Origin: Opitutia bacterium
Lineage (GTDB): Bacteria; Verrucomicrobiota; Verrucomicrobiae; Opitutales; UBA953
Length of the DNA stretch: 58,243 nucleotides
Direction: 5' to 3'
Assembly (NCBI GenBank): GCA_004558035.1
Contig: SFEJ01000010.1
Coordinates: 1-58,243, forward strand
The number at the start of each line of letters is the position of its first letter. Positions within the stretch are counted from its first letter, which is position 1. Both the position numbers and the translations under genes were made by a program. Below the pieces are notes generated by a model. That model was not told where the DNA came from. It saw only the letters and a program-made list of their open reading frames with translations, and did not search any database. This document shows, piece after piece, positions 39,121 to 52,340 of this stretch.

Positions 39121-39993
39121 ATGACGCGCATCTTCACAATCATCCTCTTCGCGCTCGCCGCCGCGTTCTCCGCCTTCGCAACGGAGGAAACGCCGGCACC
39201 GCGCCGCATCGTCAGCCTCAGCCCCAACGCGACGGCGGTGCTCGAAGCCCTCGGCGTCTCGCGCGAGCTCGTCGGCGTCACGCGCTACTGCCGCGTTCCC
39301 GCGGGTTCAACGCCGACGGTCGTCGGCGGGCTGCTCGATCCGTCAGCCGAAGCCGTGCTCGCGCTCCGACCGGACCTGCTCGTCCGCGCCGCCGTGCGCG
39401 ACAAATCGTTTCCGGAACGCATGGCGCGCTACGGCATTCCCTGCGTCGAGCTTTTCCCCGAATCCTACGAAAATCTCAAGCGCGACGTCGCCCTTCTCGG
39501 CGAAAAAACGGGCAGGCGGGAACGCGCCGACGCGATTCTGCGGCGCTGGGACGAAGCCGAACGCGCCGCCGCCGACGCGCTCGCCCGCCGGCCGCTCCCG
39601 CGCGCGCCGCGCGTGCTGATCGCCTGGGGCGAAGTCTTCGCGGGAAGGGCGTCCTATCTCGACGCGCTCGTCCGCATCTGCGGCGGCGAAAACGCCGCGC
39701 CCGCCGCCGCGCGCGCCTGGCCGACGCTTTCGAAGGAGACGCTCGTCGCCGCGAACGCCGACCTGCTGATCCGCGTCGGTCCCGACGGCCCTGCCCGCCT
39801 CACGCCCGCGCCGGAGCTCGCGCGCTCGCTCGCGGACGACCCCGTTTACGGGCGCATGCCGGCGGTCCGCCGCGGGAACGTCTTCGTGCTCGACGAAAAT
39901 TCGCGTCTGCTCTACCCGGCGCCGACGCTCGTCGAGGCGATTCCGCAGCTCGTCGCAGCGATTCGCACCGCCGCCGAGACCGAAGACCGGTAA
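39121..39993 (+). CDS. Periplasmic substrate-binding protein of a metal-chelate (BtuF/FecB-like) ABC transporter
   Basis: Probable binding protein for cobalamin, haem or siderophore uptake. 290 residues from ATG 39121, signal peptide MTRIFTIILFALAAAFSAFA. The helical-backbone family core PRRIVSLSPNATAVLEALGV (around residue 28) is followed by VGVTRYC, VVGGLLDPSAEAVLALRPDLLV and ELFPESYENLKRDVALLGEKTGRRERA. The C-terminal lobe has LIAWGEVFAGRASYLDALVRICGGEN. No permease, ATPase or TonB receptor is adjacent, and no cobalamin riboswitch was recognised upstream, so substrate cannot be assigned. Confidence 0.85.
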   Translation: MTRIFTIILFALAAAFSAFATEETPAPRRIVSLSPNATAVLEALGVSRELVGVTRYCRVPAGSTPTVVGGLLDPSAEAVLALRPDLLVRAAVRDKSFPERMARYGIPCVELFPESYENLKRDVALLGEKTGRRERADAILRRWDEAERAAADALARRPLPRAPRVLIAWGEVFAGRASYLDALVRICGGENAAPAAARAWPTLSKETLVAANADLLIRVGPDGPARLTPAPELARSLADDPVYGRMPAVRRGNVFVLDENSRLLYPAPTLVEAIPQLVAAIRTAAETEDR

Positions 39994-40050
39994 AGAAAGT
40001 TTTTAAGGGAAAAATCTCGCGGGCCTGAGAATCCGAATCCGAGTGCAGCA

Positions 40051-40086
40051 AAAAAACGGACGTTCCCGCGGGAACGTCCGTTTTTT
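40051..40086. terminator. Perfect 36-bp palindromic bidirectional terminator with motif pair
   Basis: AAAAAACGGACGTTCCCG continues to its exact complement ending GTCCGTTTTTT. The centre is CGTTCCCGCGGGAACG, two overlapping copies of the recurring motif in inverted orientation. It serves both the substrate-binding protein gene (plus) and the tyrosine kinase gene (minus). Confidence 0.92.
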
Positions 40087-40105
40087 GCGGCGCGGAAAGA
40101 CCGCG

Positions 40106-42370
40106 TCAGTCTTTGCGGTAGTAGCGCGAGTACTCGCCGGTGTAGGCCTTGTCCGTGTAGAAATGCGCTGAGTGCGAGGGCACCATGTTGAGCACGGCGC
40201 CGAAGATCGGCACCTTCGCCTCGCCGAGGCGTCGCAGCGAAGTCTTCGCCTGCATGCGCTGAACGGCGTTGAATTTGACCGTGTAGATGACGCCGTCGCA
40301 GTTCGGCAGAATATTGAGAATGTCGCACACGGCGGCGATCGGCGGCGTGTCGATGACGACGCGATCGTAGCGATCCCGCAGCTGCGCGAGCATTTCCGTG
40401 AATTTCTTGCCGTTGATGACTTGAGACGGATTCGGCAGTGATTTTTCGATCGGCAGCACGTCCATGCCGGGAACGACGTCCTTGACGATGACGTCGTCCA
40501 GCGGCGCCTCGCCGTCGATGTAGCGCTTGAGCCCGCCCGCGGAGACGTCGATTTCAAGCGAATTCGCGACGTTGGGCAGACGCAGGTCGGCATCGAGCAG
40601 GAGCACCTTCTCCCCGTGATTCGCGTAAGTCTGCGCCACGTTGGAGGCGATGAAAGTCTTGCCTTCGGAGGGCATCGTGGACGTGACGACCACAAGCTTC
40701 GCGTTCTTGGATTCGTCGCCGATCTTCAGCGCGGAATACAGGGAAATGAAGGCTTCCTGCGCCGTGCGGTCGTATCCGGTCGAGGCCAGAGAGGAGCGGT
40801 CGTTGAGACCTTTCTTCTTCGTCCCGCGAACGCGCATGACGGAGGCGAGGAGCGGCAGCCCGAGCGAGACTTCGATGTCGCGGACGGACTTGATCCGGTC
40901 GTCCAGGAACGAAAGCAGCAGCACGATGCCGGCGCCGATCGCCGTTCCCGCGACGAGCGCGAAAATCGCGTTCAGCAGGAACTTCTTGTTCGAGGGCATG
41001 TTGGGCACGCTCGCGGCGTCCAACGGCTGGATGATGGACGTCGTCGTCGTCGTGAGGCTCAGGCTCTGGTCTTCGAGATTGAGGCGCAGACGCTGGAGCA
41101 TTTCTTCGTCGTTGCGGAGCTGCGCGGTGAGCGTTTCGAGACGCGTGCTCGCTTCGCGCATCTTCTGCAGGCGCGCGGTCTTTTCGACGGCGCGCCGGTT
41201 CGCGGATTCGTAACGGCGCTGCGCCGCGATGAAGTTCGCCTTGAACTCGGCTTCCGCCTTTTCGACCGCCTTCTTCAGCTCGGCTTCGGTCGCGGCGAGC
41301 TGTTCCTTGGCGTGAATCAGCTCCGGATGCTTTTCGCCGAAGTCCTCCTGCATGCTCTCGATGTTGATGCGCAGCTCGGTGCGGCGGGAGAAAAGCGAGG
41401 AGACGTGCGGATTCGACGTGATGGACGGCTGGCTGAGCAGGTCGCGTCCTTCCTTCTTCACCTTGTCGATTTCGTTGAGAATCGCGAGCAGGTCGTCGTA
41501 GTTCTTCTTTTCGGCGTCGCGCTGCGAATTGATGGCGGAAAGCTCGCCGGCGGCCGTGCCCATGTCGAGTTCGAGCAGGTTTTCGCGGCGCACGAGATCG
41601 ACGCGTTCCTGGCGTTCGGTCTCGATTTTCTTTTCGAGATTTTCGATTTTCTGACGCGTCGTCTCGATCACGGGATTCGCGCGGAGAGCGCGGATCTCCA
41701 TGTTGTATTTGCAGATTTCGTCGATGAAGTAATCGGTCATCTTCTTCGCGATTTCCTTCGTGCGGTGCGTGTACTCGACCGTGACGATGAACGTCGATTT
41801 CTTCGGCGAAACCGAACGGTGACGCGCGATGACTTCCTCGGCGGAAAGCGGTCCCGAGAAGAAGTCGCTGTTGCGGTAAGGATCGACGACCTCGGAAAGT
41901 TCCGCCTGCGTGAGGCGCTGAACGACGCGATCCACGATCTGGCCGCTGGTCATGATTTCGACCTGCGTGAGAAAGTCGTCCTGTCCGCCGACCTGAAGCT
42001 CTCCGCCGGCGCGTCCGCCGCCGAGATTGATCGCCTGACGCAGCACCTGAACGCGGCCCGACGCGGTGTATTCGGGAACGATGTTGTAGGTGTAGACGAG
42101 CGCTCCCGCGAGCACGATGAACGCCGAAAGAATGACGTACCAGATGCGTTCCCGGAAAATGGCGATGTAGTCGCCGAGCGTGCGGTTCTGCAGCGTTTCG
42201 GAAAGCCCGCCGGCGACGTCCGCCAGGCTCGGAGCTTCCCCGTAACCGTAGCTGTAGCCGTATCCGTAGCCGTAACCGCCGCGATAACCGGAGGGCGGCG
42301 GAGTCGCGGCGTTCCCGCTCTCGGGCGCCTGCGTTTCCTGGGGTTCCTTAGGAGATGCGTTCTCGGACAT
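40106..42370 (-). CDS. Polysaccharide co-polymerase and BY-type tyrosine kinase (Wzc-like)
   Basis: Inner-membrane protein controlling polymerisation and export of exopolysaccharide. 754 residues from ATG 42370, five bases after the upstream gene's stop. An unusual N-terminus has a Tyr-Gly alternation (GGYGYGYGYSYGYG). Membrane helix 1 (VILSAFIVLAGALVYTYNIV) lies around residues 75-95. A Wzz-type periplasmic domain with long coiled coils (about 230-430) follows, then helix 2 (FLLNAIFALVAGTAIGAGIV) around 475-495. The cytoplasmic kinase has Walker A STMPSEGKT, Walker A' VLLLDADLRLP and Walker B VVIDTPPIA. The C-terminus carries a tyrosine cluster (FYTDKAYTGEYSRYYRKD) for autophosphorylation. 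It forms a unit with the Wza-like lipoprotein and barrel genes upstream. Confidence 0.93.
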   Translation of the reverse strand: MSENASPKEPQETQAPESGNAATPPPSGYRGGYGYGYGYSYGYGEAPSLADVAGGLSETLQNRTLGDYIAIFRERIWYVILSAFIVLAGALVYTYNIVPEYTASGRVQVLRQAINLGGGRAGGELQVGGQDDFLTQVEIMTSGQIVDRVVQRLTQAELSEVVDPYRNSDFFSGPLSAEEVIARHRSVSPKKSTFIVTVEYTHRTKEIAKKMTDYFIDEICKYNMEIRALRANPVIETTRQKIENLEKKIETERQERVDLVRRENLLELDMGTAAGELSAINSQRDAEKKNYDDLLAILNEIDKVKKEGRDLLSQPSITSNPHVSSLFSRRTELRINIESMQEDFGEKHPELIHAKEQLAATEAELKKAVEKAEAEFKANFIAAQRRYESANRRAVEKTARLQKMREASTRLETLTAQLRNDEEMLQRLRLNLEDQSLSLTTTTTSIIQPLDAASVPNMPSNKKFLLNAIFALVAGTAIGAGIVLLLSFLDDRIKSVRDIEVSLGLPLLASVMRVRGTKKKGLNDRSSLASTGYDRTAQEAFISLYSALKIGDESKNAKLVVVTSTMPSEGKTFIASNVAQTYANHGEKVLLLDADLRLPNVANSLEIDVSAGGLKRYIDGEAPLDDVIVKDVVPGMDVLPIEKSLPNPSQVINGKKFTEMLAQLRDRYDRVVIDTPPIAAVCDILNILPNCDGVIYTVKFNAVQRMQAKTSLRRLGEAKVPIFGAVLNMVPSHSAHFYTDKAYTGEYSRYYRKD

Positions 42371-42375
42371 TTTGA

Positions 42376-43029
42376 TCAAATCTTGGAATCTTGAACGTAA
42401 ATTTTATCGCCTTCCTGCAGGAGAATGTCGGGCGCGTTGCCTTCCTGAATCTCCTTCAGGTTGATGATGTACTTCTTTTCTTCGCCGTTCACGTTGCGGA
42501 TGAGAATCAGATCCGTGCGCGACGCGCGCGGCTGCAGACCGCGGGCGGCGGTGATGGCGCGGACGAGCGTCAGCTCCTCTTCCATCGGCATGTTGACGGG
42601 ACCGGCGACCGCCACGAAACCGTCGATGTAGACGCGGCGTTCGGCGTAAGAGGAAATCTGCAGGATGACTTCGGGCTTCTTGAAGTAGCCCTGGTCGATG
42701 TAGGCGCGTTTGATCTTTTCCGCGGCCTCCGGGAGCGTCAGTCCCGCCACCTGCACCTGATTCAGATACATGAGCGGAATGTGTCCGTCCGCGGAAACGC
42801 GGTATTCGCCGGGCATGACCTCGCGACGGCCGTCCTTCTGGATCGTGATTTCGACGCGCACCATATCCATCGGGCGGATACGATAGACGGGCTTCTCGAG
42901 AGTCAGCAGCGGCTTGTCTCCGCGCAGATCCCGATCCGTCGCCTCAGGCGTGCAGGCGGCGAAAACGCAGACAAAAAAAAGAGTTGCGCAGGACGCGGCA
43001 ACTCTCTTGAAAAAACTGTTTTTCTTCAT
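42376..43029 (-). CDS. Polysaccharide export lipoprotein (Wza/GfcE-like)
   Basis: Outer-membrane-associated export protein for exopolysaccharide. 217 residues with a lipoprotein signal (MKKNSFFKRVAASCATLFFV, lipobox VFAAC). The poly-export domain starts YRIRPMDMVRVEITIQ (around residue 48) and includes VSADGHIPLMYLNQVQVAGLTLPEA. A SLBB domain follows from about 140 (RRVYIDGFVAVAGPVNMP... TLVRAITAARGLQPRA), ending LLQEGDKIYVQDSKI. It lacks the extra domains of full Wza, as in Verrucomicrobiota and other PEP-CTERM systems. The next gene (kinase) starts just 5 bases beyond its stop. Confidence 0.92.
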   Translation of the reverse strand: MKKNSFFKRVAASCATLFFVCVFAACTPEATDRDLRGDKPLLTLEKPVYRIRPMDMVRVEITIQKDGRREVMPGEYRVSADGHIPLMYLNQVQVAGLTLPEAAEKIKRAYIDQGYFKKPEVILQISSYAERRVYIDGFVAVAGPVNMPMEEELTLVRAITAARGLQPRASRTDLILIRNVNGEEKKYIINLKEIQEGNAPDILLQEGDKIYVQDSKI

Positions 43030-43069
43030 TTCAAAAAAAGCATCATGCTTGACTCTCGCCCGCTTCCGC

Positions 43070-44260
43070 TCAGTAGCGGAAGTTGAGCGAGAGCGACACG
43101 AGGTTCTTCGTGTATTCCGAATTGGAATAGTTCGAATCGTCCCACTGGAAGCTGTAGGAAGCGGCGATGTTCAGATACTCGTTGACGTTGTAGTTGGCTC
43201 CGACGCGGGCGGTGTAGACATCGTCGCTGCGGGAGGAATTGTTGTAATCGTCGTTGCGGTAGTCGAGACCGGCGTTGAACGACCAGTGCGTGTCCATGCG
43301 GTGATTCGCGGTGAGCGCGACGCCCGTGGAGGTGATGTCGTCGCCGTTGCCGGAGATTTCGAAGTCGCGGGAAAGCGCGAGACGCACGGACGTTTTTTCC
43401 GTCGCGGCCCAGTTGAACGAAGCGTTCAGACCGAGCGTGTTTTCGCGGTCGTCGTTGCTTCCCGTGGTGCGGCGGTTGTAGTCGCTCGTCGTGTAACCGA
43501 CGCGACCGTCGACCGTGAGCTTTTCGGTGACTTCGCCGACGGCGGAAACGCCGAAGAAGTGAACCTGCTGATAGCCGGGATTCGTACCCAGAGAACGTTC
43601 ACGTCCGTTGGCGGCGAGGTCCGTGTAGCGGTATTCGTAGGAAAGACCGGCGCGGAGCTTTTCCGTGAGAACGGAGTGATAGACGCTCACCGGAACGGAA
43701 TAAGTTTCGCGGTCGTTGTAGGAGTCGCGGTGATCCTGATAAGCCGTTCCGTTCCAGGATAACCCGGACGTGACGGAAACCTTTTCGCCGATCTTGTAGG
43801 AACCGATCGCTTTCGCGTAGTAGGTGTAGTACTCGATCATGTCGCCGGCCTTGATGTCGCGGCTCGTCGTGTTCTGATTCATGTCGAAGCCGGCGGCGAT
43901 CGTGCCGCTGAGGCGCGCGCCCGCGTAGCTGTAGGCGGCGTTCACGTGCGTGGCCTGATAATTGTTTTCGTCGTCGTCCATGTACATGCTCAGGTCTTCC
44001 GTGACCGTGAACTTGATCGAGGACTGCGCGTCCTTGCTGCCTTTGGAAAGCTCAAGGCCGGGAATGAGGTGCAGGATGACGTCGGAATCCTTGTCCGAAG
44101 AACGCAGGTAGATGTTGTCGTTGAATTCCACGCGCGCCGAGCAGAGCGCGGAAATCGACGTTCCGTCGTCGAACTGGTACAGGGGCGCTCCCGCGAACGC
44201 GGGAACGGAGGCGGCGCAGAGAGCCGCCACGGTAAAGGAGGATGCGAAAACGATTTTCAT
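43070..44260 (-). CDS. Outer-membrane beta-barrel protein of the EPS cluster
   Basis: 396 residues with a signal peptide (MKIVFASSFTVAALCAASVP, cut near AFA). The mature part is a series of amphipathic strands rich in Tyr, Asn and Asp, such as VEFNDNIYLRSS, SYKIGEKVSVTSGLSWNG, AGLSYEYRYTDL and VTEKLTVDGRVGYTTSDYN. It ends in VSLSLNFRY with a terminal aromatic residue, the classical barrel signature. Related proteins (outer membrane beta-barrel, often called BBP2 or Wzi-like) accompany exosortase EPS loci. It starts the cluster; 40 bases separate it from the lipoprotein gene. Pore or anchoring function is inferred. Confidence 0.8.
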   Translation of the reverse strand: MKIVFASSFTVAALCAASVPAFAGAPLYQFDDGTSISALCSARVEFNDNIYLRSSDKDSDVILHLIPGLELSKGSKDAQSSIKFTVTEDLSMYMDDDENNYQATHVNAAYSYAGARLSGTIAAGFDMNQNTTSRDIKAGDMIEYYTYYAKAIGSYKIGEKVSVTSGLSWNGTAYQDHRDSYNDRETYSVPVSVYHSVLTEKLRAGLSYEYRYTDLAANGRERSLGTNPGYQQVHFFGVSAVGEVTEKLTVDGRVGYTTSDYNRRTTGSNDDRENTLGLNASFNWAATEKTSVRLALSRDFEISGNGDDITSTGVALTANHRMDTHWSFNAGLDYRNDDYNNSSRSDDVYTARVGANYNVNEYLNIAASYSFQWDDSNYSNSEYTKNLVSLSLNFRY

Positions 44261-44327
44261 ATTTCTGAGAATTTAAGTTAATGTCCTTAAACTTTTACGG
44301 TATTTGATTCCGGAGGCAAGCGAAAAA

Positions 44328-47300
44328 TCACATTTCGCTCGCCTCTTCGCCGCCGAGCGTCGTCAGGCGGAGATTGCGGTAGGCAGGCAGGCCGGTTCCG
44401 GACGGAATCAGATGACCCATGATGACGTTTTCCTTGAAGCCCGTCAGCATGTCCTTCTTCGAAAGCGTGGCGGCGTCGGTGAGGACGCGCGGCGTTTCCT
44501 GGAAGGACGCGGCGGAGATGAAGGATTCCGTCTCGAGGGACGCCTTCGTGATGCCGAGTAGCACGGGAACGTAAGTCGCGGGAGCGCCGCCCATTTCTTC
44601 GATGCGGGCGTTCTCTTCGAGAATCATCGAGCGGTCCACCTTTTCGTCCCAGAGGAATTTGGTGTCGCCCGGATCGACGATCTTCACCTTGCGGAGCATG
44701 CGCGCGACGATGATCTCGATGTGCTTGTCGTTGATCGTGACGCCTTGCGCGCGATAAACGCGCTGAATCTCTTCGATGATGTGATTCTGAATCGCCTCGA
44801 GGCCGAGCACTTCGAGAATTTCGTGCGGGTCGGGCGAGCCTTCCGTGAGCAACTGGCCTTTGTGGACGTGATCGCCTTCCTGCACGGTGATGTGCTTGCC
44901 GTGCGGGATCAGATGTTCGAACGGCACGCCGTCCGCCGGCGTGATGACGAGGCGCTTCTTGCCGCGGAGCGTGCCGCCGAAGGAGACGATGCCGTCTGCG
45001 CGCGCCATTTCGGCGACTTCCTTCGGACGACGCGCTTCGAAGAGCTCGGCGACTCGCGGCAGACCGCCGGTGATGTCCTGCGTCTTGGACGCCGAACGCG
45101 GCGTCTTCGCGAGCATCGCGCCCGGAAGAATGTCGTCGCCTTCGGAGACGACCACCTGCGCGCCCGTCGGAATCGCGTGCGTCGCGACGCACTTGCCGTT
45201 GACGACGACTTCGACGGACGGATTCAGGTCGTCGCTGTGTTCGATGACGACCGTCTGCACCTGCCCCGTCGCCTCGTTCATTTCAGCGGAAACGGTGACG
45301 CCCGGGATCATGTCGCGGAAACGCACGCTTCCCGCCTTTTCGGAGAGAATCGGGATGTTGTGCGGGTCCCATTTCGCGAGCAGTTCGCCGGACTTGATGA
45401 CGCCGCCGTCGAGCACCGAAAGGAACGTGCCGATGACGATTTCGTGCTCGTCGATGACCTTCGAAGGATCCTTTTCGTCGAGAATTTCGATCGAGCCCGT
45501 CTTGTTGAGCGCGACCGCGACGTTCTCGCCGATTTCGACATAACGCAGATTCTTGTAGCGGACGACGCCGCCGACGGGAACGCGGATTTCAGGATTCTTG
45601 AGAATCTGATTCGCGATGCCGCCGATGTGGAACGTGCGCATGGTGAGCTGCGTGCCCGGCTCGCCGATGGACTGAGCCGCGATGATGCCGACGGAAGAAC
45701 CGCGCTTGACGAGCGCTCCCGTGGACGGGTCGAGCCCGTACGCCAGCGCCGGAATGCTGTTCACTTTCATGTGCGTGAGCGGCGACATGACCTTGACGCG
45801 CTCGATGCCGGAGTCCTCGATCTTCTTCGCGGCGGCGGCGGAAATCATTTCGCCGGAGCGGACGAGAATTTCGTCCGGTTCCTGCGGATTGCGCACGTCC
45901 TCGCACGAGCAGCGGCCGACGATGCGCTCGGAGAGCTTGACGATTTCGTCTTCGCCGTCTCGAATGGCGCGCTTCCAGATGCCATCGCGGTTGCCGTCGT
46001 CGTCGACGGTGACGATGACGTCCATCGCCACGTCGCAGAGTTTACGCGTCATGTAGCCGGCGTCCGCCGTCTTGAGCGCGGTGTCCGCGAGACCCTTGCG
46101 CGCGCCGTGGGTGGAAATGAAGTATTCGCCGATCGTCAGACCGTCGCGGAAGGACGAAAGAATCGGGCGCTCGATGATTTCGCCGTTCGGCTTCGCCATG
46201 AGGCCGCGGGCGCCGCAGAGCTGGCGCACCTGCTGCTTGTTGCCTCGGGCGCCGGAGTCCATCATGACGTAGACCGGGTTGAGAATCCAGCGGCCCTTGT
46301 TGCGCGGATCGGATTCCGCCGCCTTGCCCTTGAGCGAAGCCGCGGGAACGGCGGACGCCTCGAGCGTCTTGAACACGGCGGACGCGATCTGGTTCGTCGC
46401 CTCCGTCCAGATGTTGACCGTCTTGTTGTAGCGCTCGCCGGCGGTGATGATGCCCTTCTTGTACTGCGCCTCGACTTCGTCGCGCTTCGCGGAGGATTTC
46501 TTGACGATGTCCGCCTTTTCCTTCGGGAAGATCATGTCGCCGATACCGATGGAGATGCCGGCGCGCGTCGCGATCTTGAAGCCCATGGCCTTCAGGCCGT
46601 CCACGACTTCGGGGACGCCTTCCTTGCCGACGAGCCTGTAGGAATTGAGAATCAGGTCGCCGATCTGTCCCTTCTTCACCGAGAAATTGATGAAGCCCAT
46701 GCCGTCCGCGGGAACGGTCGCGTCGTCGACGAGACGCTTCTTCGGCCAGATCTGATTGAAGATGATGCGCCCGACCGTGGTGCGGATGATCTTCTTGTCG
46801 GCGTTCCCGTAGAACGTCGATTTGCCGAAGTCGGGATTGACGAAATCGACCCAGCTGTGGAAGTGCAGCGCGCCGTCCATTTCCGCCATCTGCGCTTCCT
46901 CGACGGAGCCGACGAGCGGAACGTGCTCGCCCTCCTTCGGCTGCGCCGGCGGCTCGAACGTCAGATAGTACGCGCCGAGAATGATGTCCTGCGAAGGCGT
47001 GATGATCGGCTTGCCGCTCGACGGAGAGAAGATGTTGTTCGTCGAAAGCATGAGGAGCTTGCACTCCATGATCGCTTCCGTCGAGAGCGGAACGTGAACC
47101 GCCATCTGGTCGCCGTCGAAGTCCGCGTTGTACGCGGTGCAGGTCAGCGGGTGCAGACGCATCGCGTCGCCTTCGATGAGCACGGGCTCGAACGCCTGAA
47201 TCGAAAGACGGTGCAGCGTCGGCGCGCGGTTGAGCATGACCGGGTGTCCCTTGGTGACTTCTTCGAGAATGTCCCACACTTCCGGAGGGCGCTTTTCGAT

Positions 47301-48503
47301 CATCTTGCGCGCGCCGCGGACGGTGTGCACGAAGCCGAGCTCCTTCAGGCGGCGGATGATGAACGGTTCAAAGAGCACGAGCGCCATCTTCTTCGGCAGA
47401 CCGCACTGGTTGAGCTTCAGATCCGGGCCGATGACGATGACGGAGCGTCCGGAGTAGTCCACGCGCTTGCCGAGGAGGTTCTGACGGAAACGGCCTTGCT
47501 TGCCCTTGAGCATGTCGCTGAGGGACTTGAGCGGACGGTTGCCCGCGCCCGTGACGGCGCGGCCGTGGCGGCCGTTGTCGAAGAGCGCGTCCACGGATTC
47601 CTGGAGCATGCGCTTTTCGTTGTTGATGATGACGTCCGGCGTCTTCAGCTGCAGCAGGCTGCGGAGACGGTTGTTGCGGTTGATGACGCGGCGGTAAAGG
47701 TCGTTGAGGTCCGACGTCGCGAAGCGGCCGCCGTCGAGCGGGACGAGCGGGCGCAGATCCGGCGGGATCACGGGCAGGACTTCGAGAATCATCCATTCCG
47801 GGCGATTGCCGGATTCGATGAAGCCCTGAATGACCTTCAGACGGCGGGCGAGCTTGAGCTTCGCCTGCTTCGAGCGCGTGTTCGACATCTGCTCCTGCAG
47901 TTCCTGGACGACCTGCGGCAGATCGAGCGCCGCGAGCACGTCGCGGAGCGCTTCCGCGCCCATCTTCGCCACGAACGCGTCGTCGCCGTATTCCTGCACC
48001 GCCTGATTGTATTCTTCGGCGGAGAGCAGCTGCTTCGCCTCGAACGGCGTCTTGCCGGGATCGACGATCAGATACTTTTCGTAGTAGATGACGGATTCGA
48101 GCTGGCGGGCCGTCATGTCGAGCAGAAGCCCGAGACGCGACGGCATCGACTTCAGAAACCAGATGTGCGCGACGGGAACGGCGAGCTCGATGTGCCCCAT
48201 GCGGCGGCGGCGTTCCCGCGAGACCGTGACTTCGACGCCGCAGCGGTCGCAGACGACGCCCTTGAACTTGATGCGCTTGTACTTGCCGCAGGCGCATTCG
48301 TAGTCGCGGACCGGCCCGAAAATGCGCTGGCAGAAAAGTCCTCCCGGTTCAGGCTTGAACGTGCGGTAGTTGATGGTTTCCGGGTTCTTGACTTCCCCGT
48401 GAGACCACTGACGGATCGCGTCCGGCGACGCGATGGAAATGGAAACGTAGTCGAACGACGGCTCGCGCTCGTTGTTGCTGATGTCGGATTCTGCGTGGTT
48501 CAT
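44328..48503 (-). CDS. rpoC: DNA-directed RNA polymerase subunit beta'
   Basis: Largest core polymerase subunit. 1391 residues. The N-terminal zinc site is CECACGKYKRIKFKGVVCDRCGVE (residues about 68-92). The catalytic magnesium loop YNADFDGDQMAVHVPLS lies near residue 460. The second zinc cluster includes GRCSCEDVRNPQ. The trigger-loop region has GSSVGIIAAQSIGEPGTQLTMRTFHIGG near 920. Ends EEASEM. It follows rpoB after a 50-base gap. The bridging sequence includes no clear terminator before the downstream barrel gene, and the 67 bases between 44261 and 44327 hold no strong hairpin. Confidence 0.99.
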   Translation of the reverse strand: MNHAESDISNNEREPSFDYVSISIASPDAIRQWSHGEVKNPETINYRTFKPEPGGLFCQRIFGPVRDYECACGKYKRIKFKGVVCDRCGVEVTVSRERRRRMGHIELAVPVAHIWFLKSMPSRLGLLLDMTARQLESVIYYEKYLIVDPGKTPFEAKQLLSAEEYNQAVQEYGDDAFVAKMGAEALRDVLAALDLPQVVQELQEQMSNTRSKQAKLKLARRLKVIQGFIESGNRPEWMILEVLPVIPPDLRPLVPLDGGRFATSDLNDLYRRVINRNNRLRSLLQLKTPDVIINNEKRMLQESVDALFDNGRHGRAVTGAGNRPLKSLSDMLKGKQGRFRQNLLGKRVDYSGRSVIVIGPDLKLNQCGLPKKMALVLFEPFIIRRLKELGFVHTVRGARKMIEKRPPEVWDILEEVTKGHPVMLNRAPTLHRLSIQAFEPVLIEGDAMRLHPLTCTAYNADFDGDQMAVHVPLSTEAIMECKLLMLSTNNIFSPSSGKPIITPSQDIILGAYYLTFEPPAQPKEGEHVPLVGSVEEAQMAEMDGALHFHSWVDFVNPDFGKSTFYGNADKKIIRTTVGRIIFNQIWPKKRLVDDATVPADGMGFINFSVKKGQIGDLILNSYRLVGKEGVPEVVDGLKAMGFKIATRAGISIGIGDMIFPKEKADIVKKSSAKRDEVEAQYKKGIITAGERYNKTVNIWTEATNQIASAVFKTLEASAVPAASLKGKAAESDPRNKGRWILNPVYVMMDSGARGNKQQVRQLCGARGLMAKPNGEIIERPILSSFRDGLTIGEYFISTHGARKGLADTALKTADAGYMTRKLCDVAMDVIVTVDDDGNRDGIWKRAIRDGEDEIVKLSERIVGRCSCEDVRNPQEPDEILVRSGEMISAAAAKKIEDSGIERVKVMSPLTHMKVNSIPALAYGLDPSTGALVKRGSSVGIIAAQSIGEPGTQLTMRTFHIGGIANQILKNPEIRVPVGGVVRYKNLRYVEIGENVAVALNKTGSIEILDEKDPSKVIDEHEIVIGTFLSVLDGGVIKSGELLAKWDPHNIPILSEKAGSVRFRDMIPGVTVSAEMNEATGQVQTVVIEHSDDLNPSVEVVVNGKCVATHAIPTGAQVVVSEGDDILPGAMLAKTPRSASKTQDITGGLPRVAELFEARRPKEVAEMARADGIVSFGGTLRGKKRLVITPADGVPFEHLIPHGKHITVQEGDHVHKGQLLTEGSPDPHEILEVLGLEAIQNHIIEEIQRVYRAQGVTINDKHIEIIVARMLRKVKIVDPGDTKFLWDEKVDRSMILEENARIEEMGGAPATYVPVLLGITKASLETESFISAASFQETPRVLTDAATLSKKDMLTGFKENVIMGHLIPSGTGLPAYRNLRLTTLGGEEASEM

Positions 48504-48553
48504 CGATAATGTTCCTTAAATGGTTGATTTTTGGAGGAGTCCGGGGCGCCCGC

Positions 48554-52288
<3,735 letters not shown>

Positions 52289-52340
52289 GGATAGTGTCCT
52301 TGTTGGGTTCAGTTAAAAATTTTGTATGTAAAAGGGGAGT

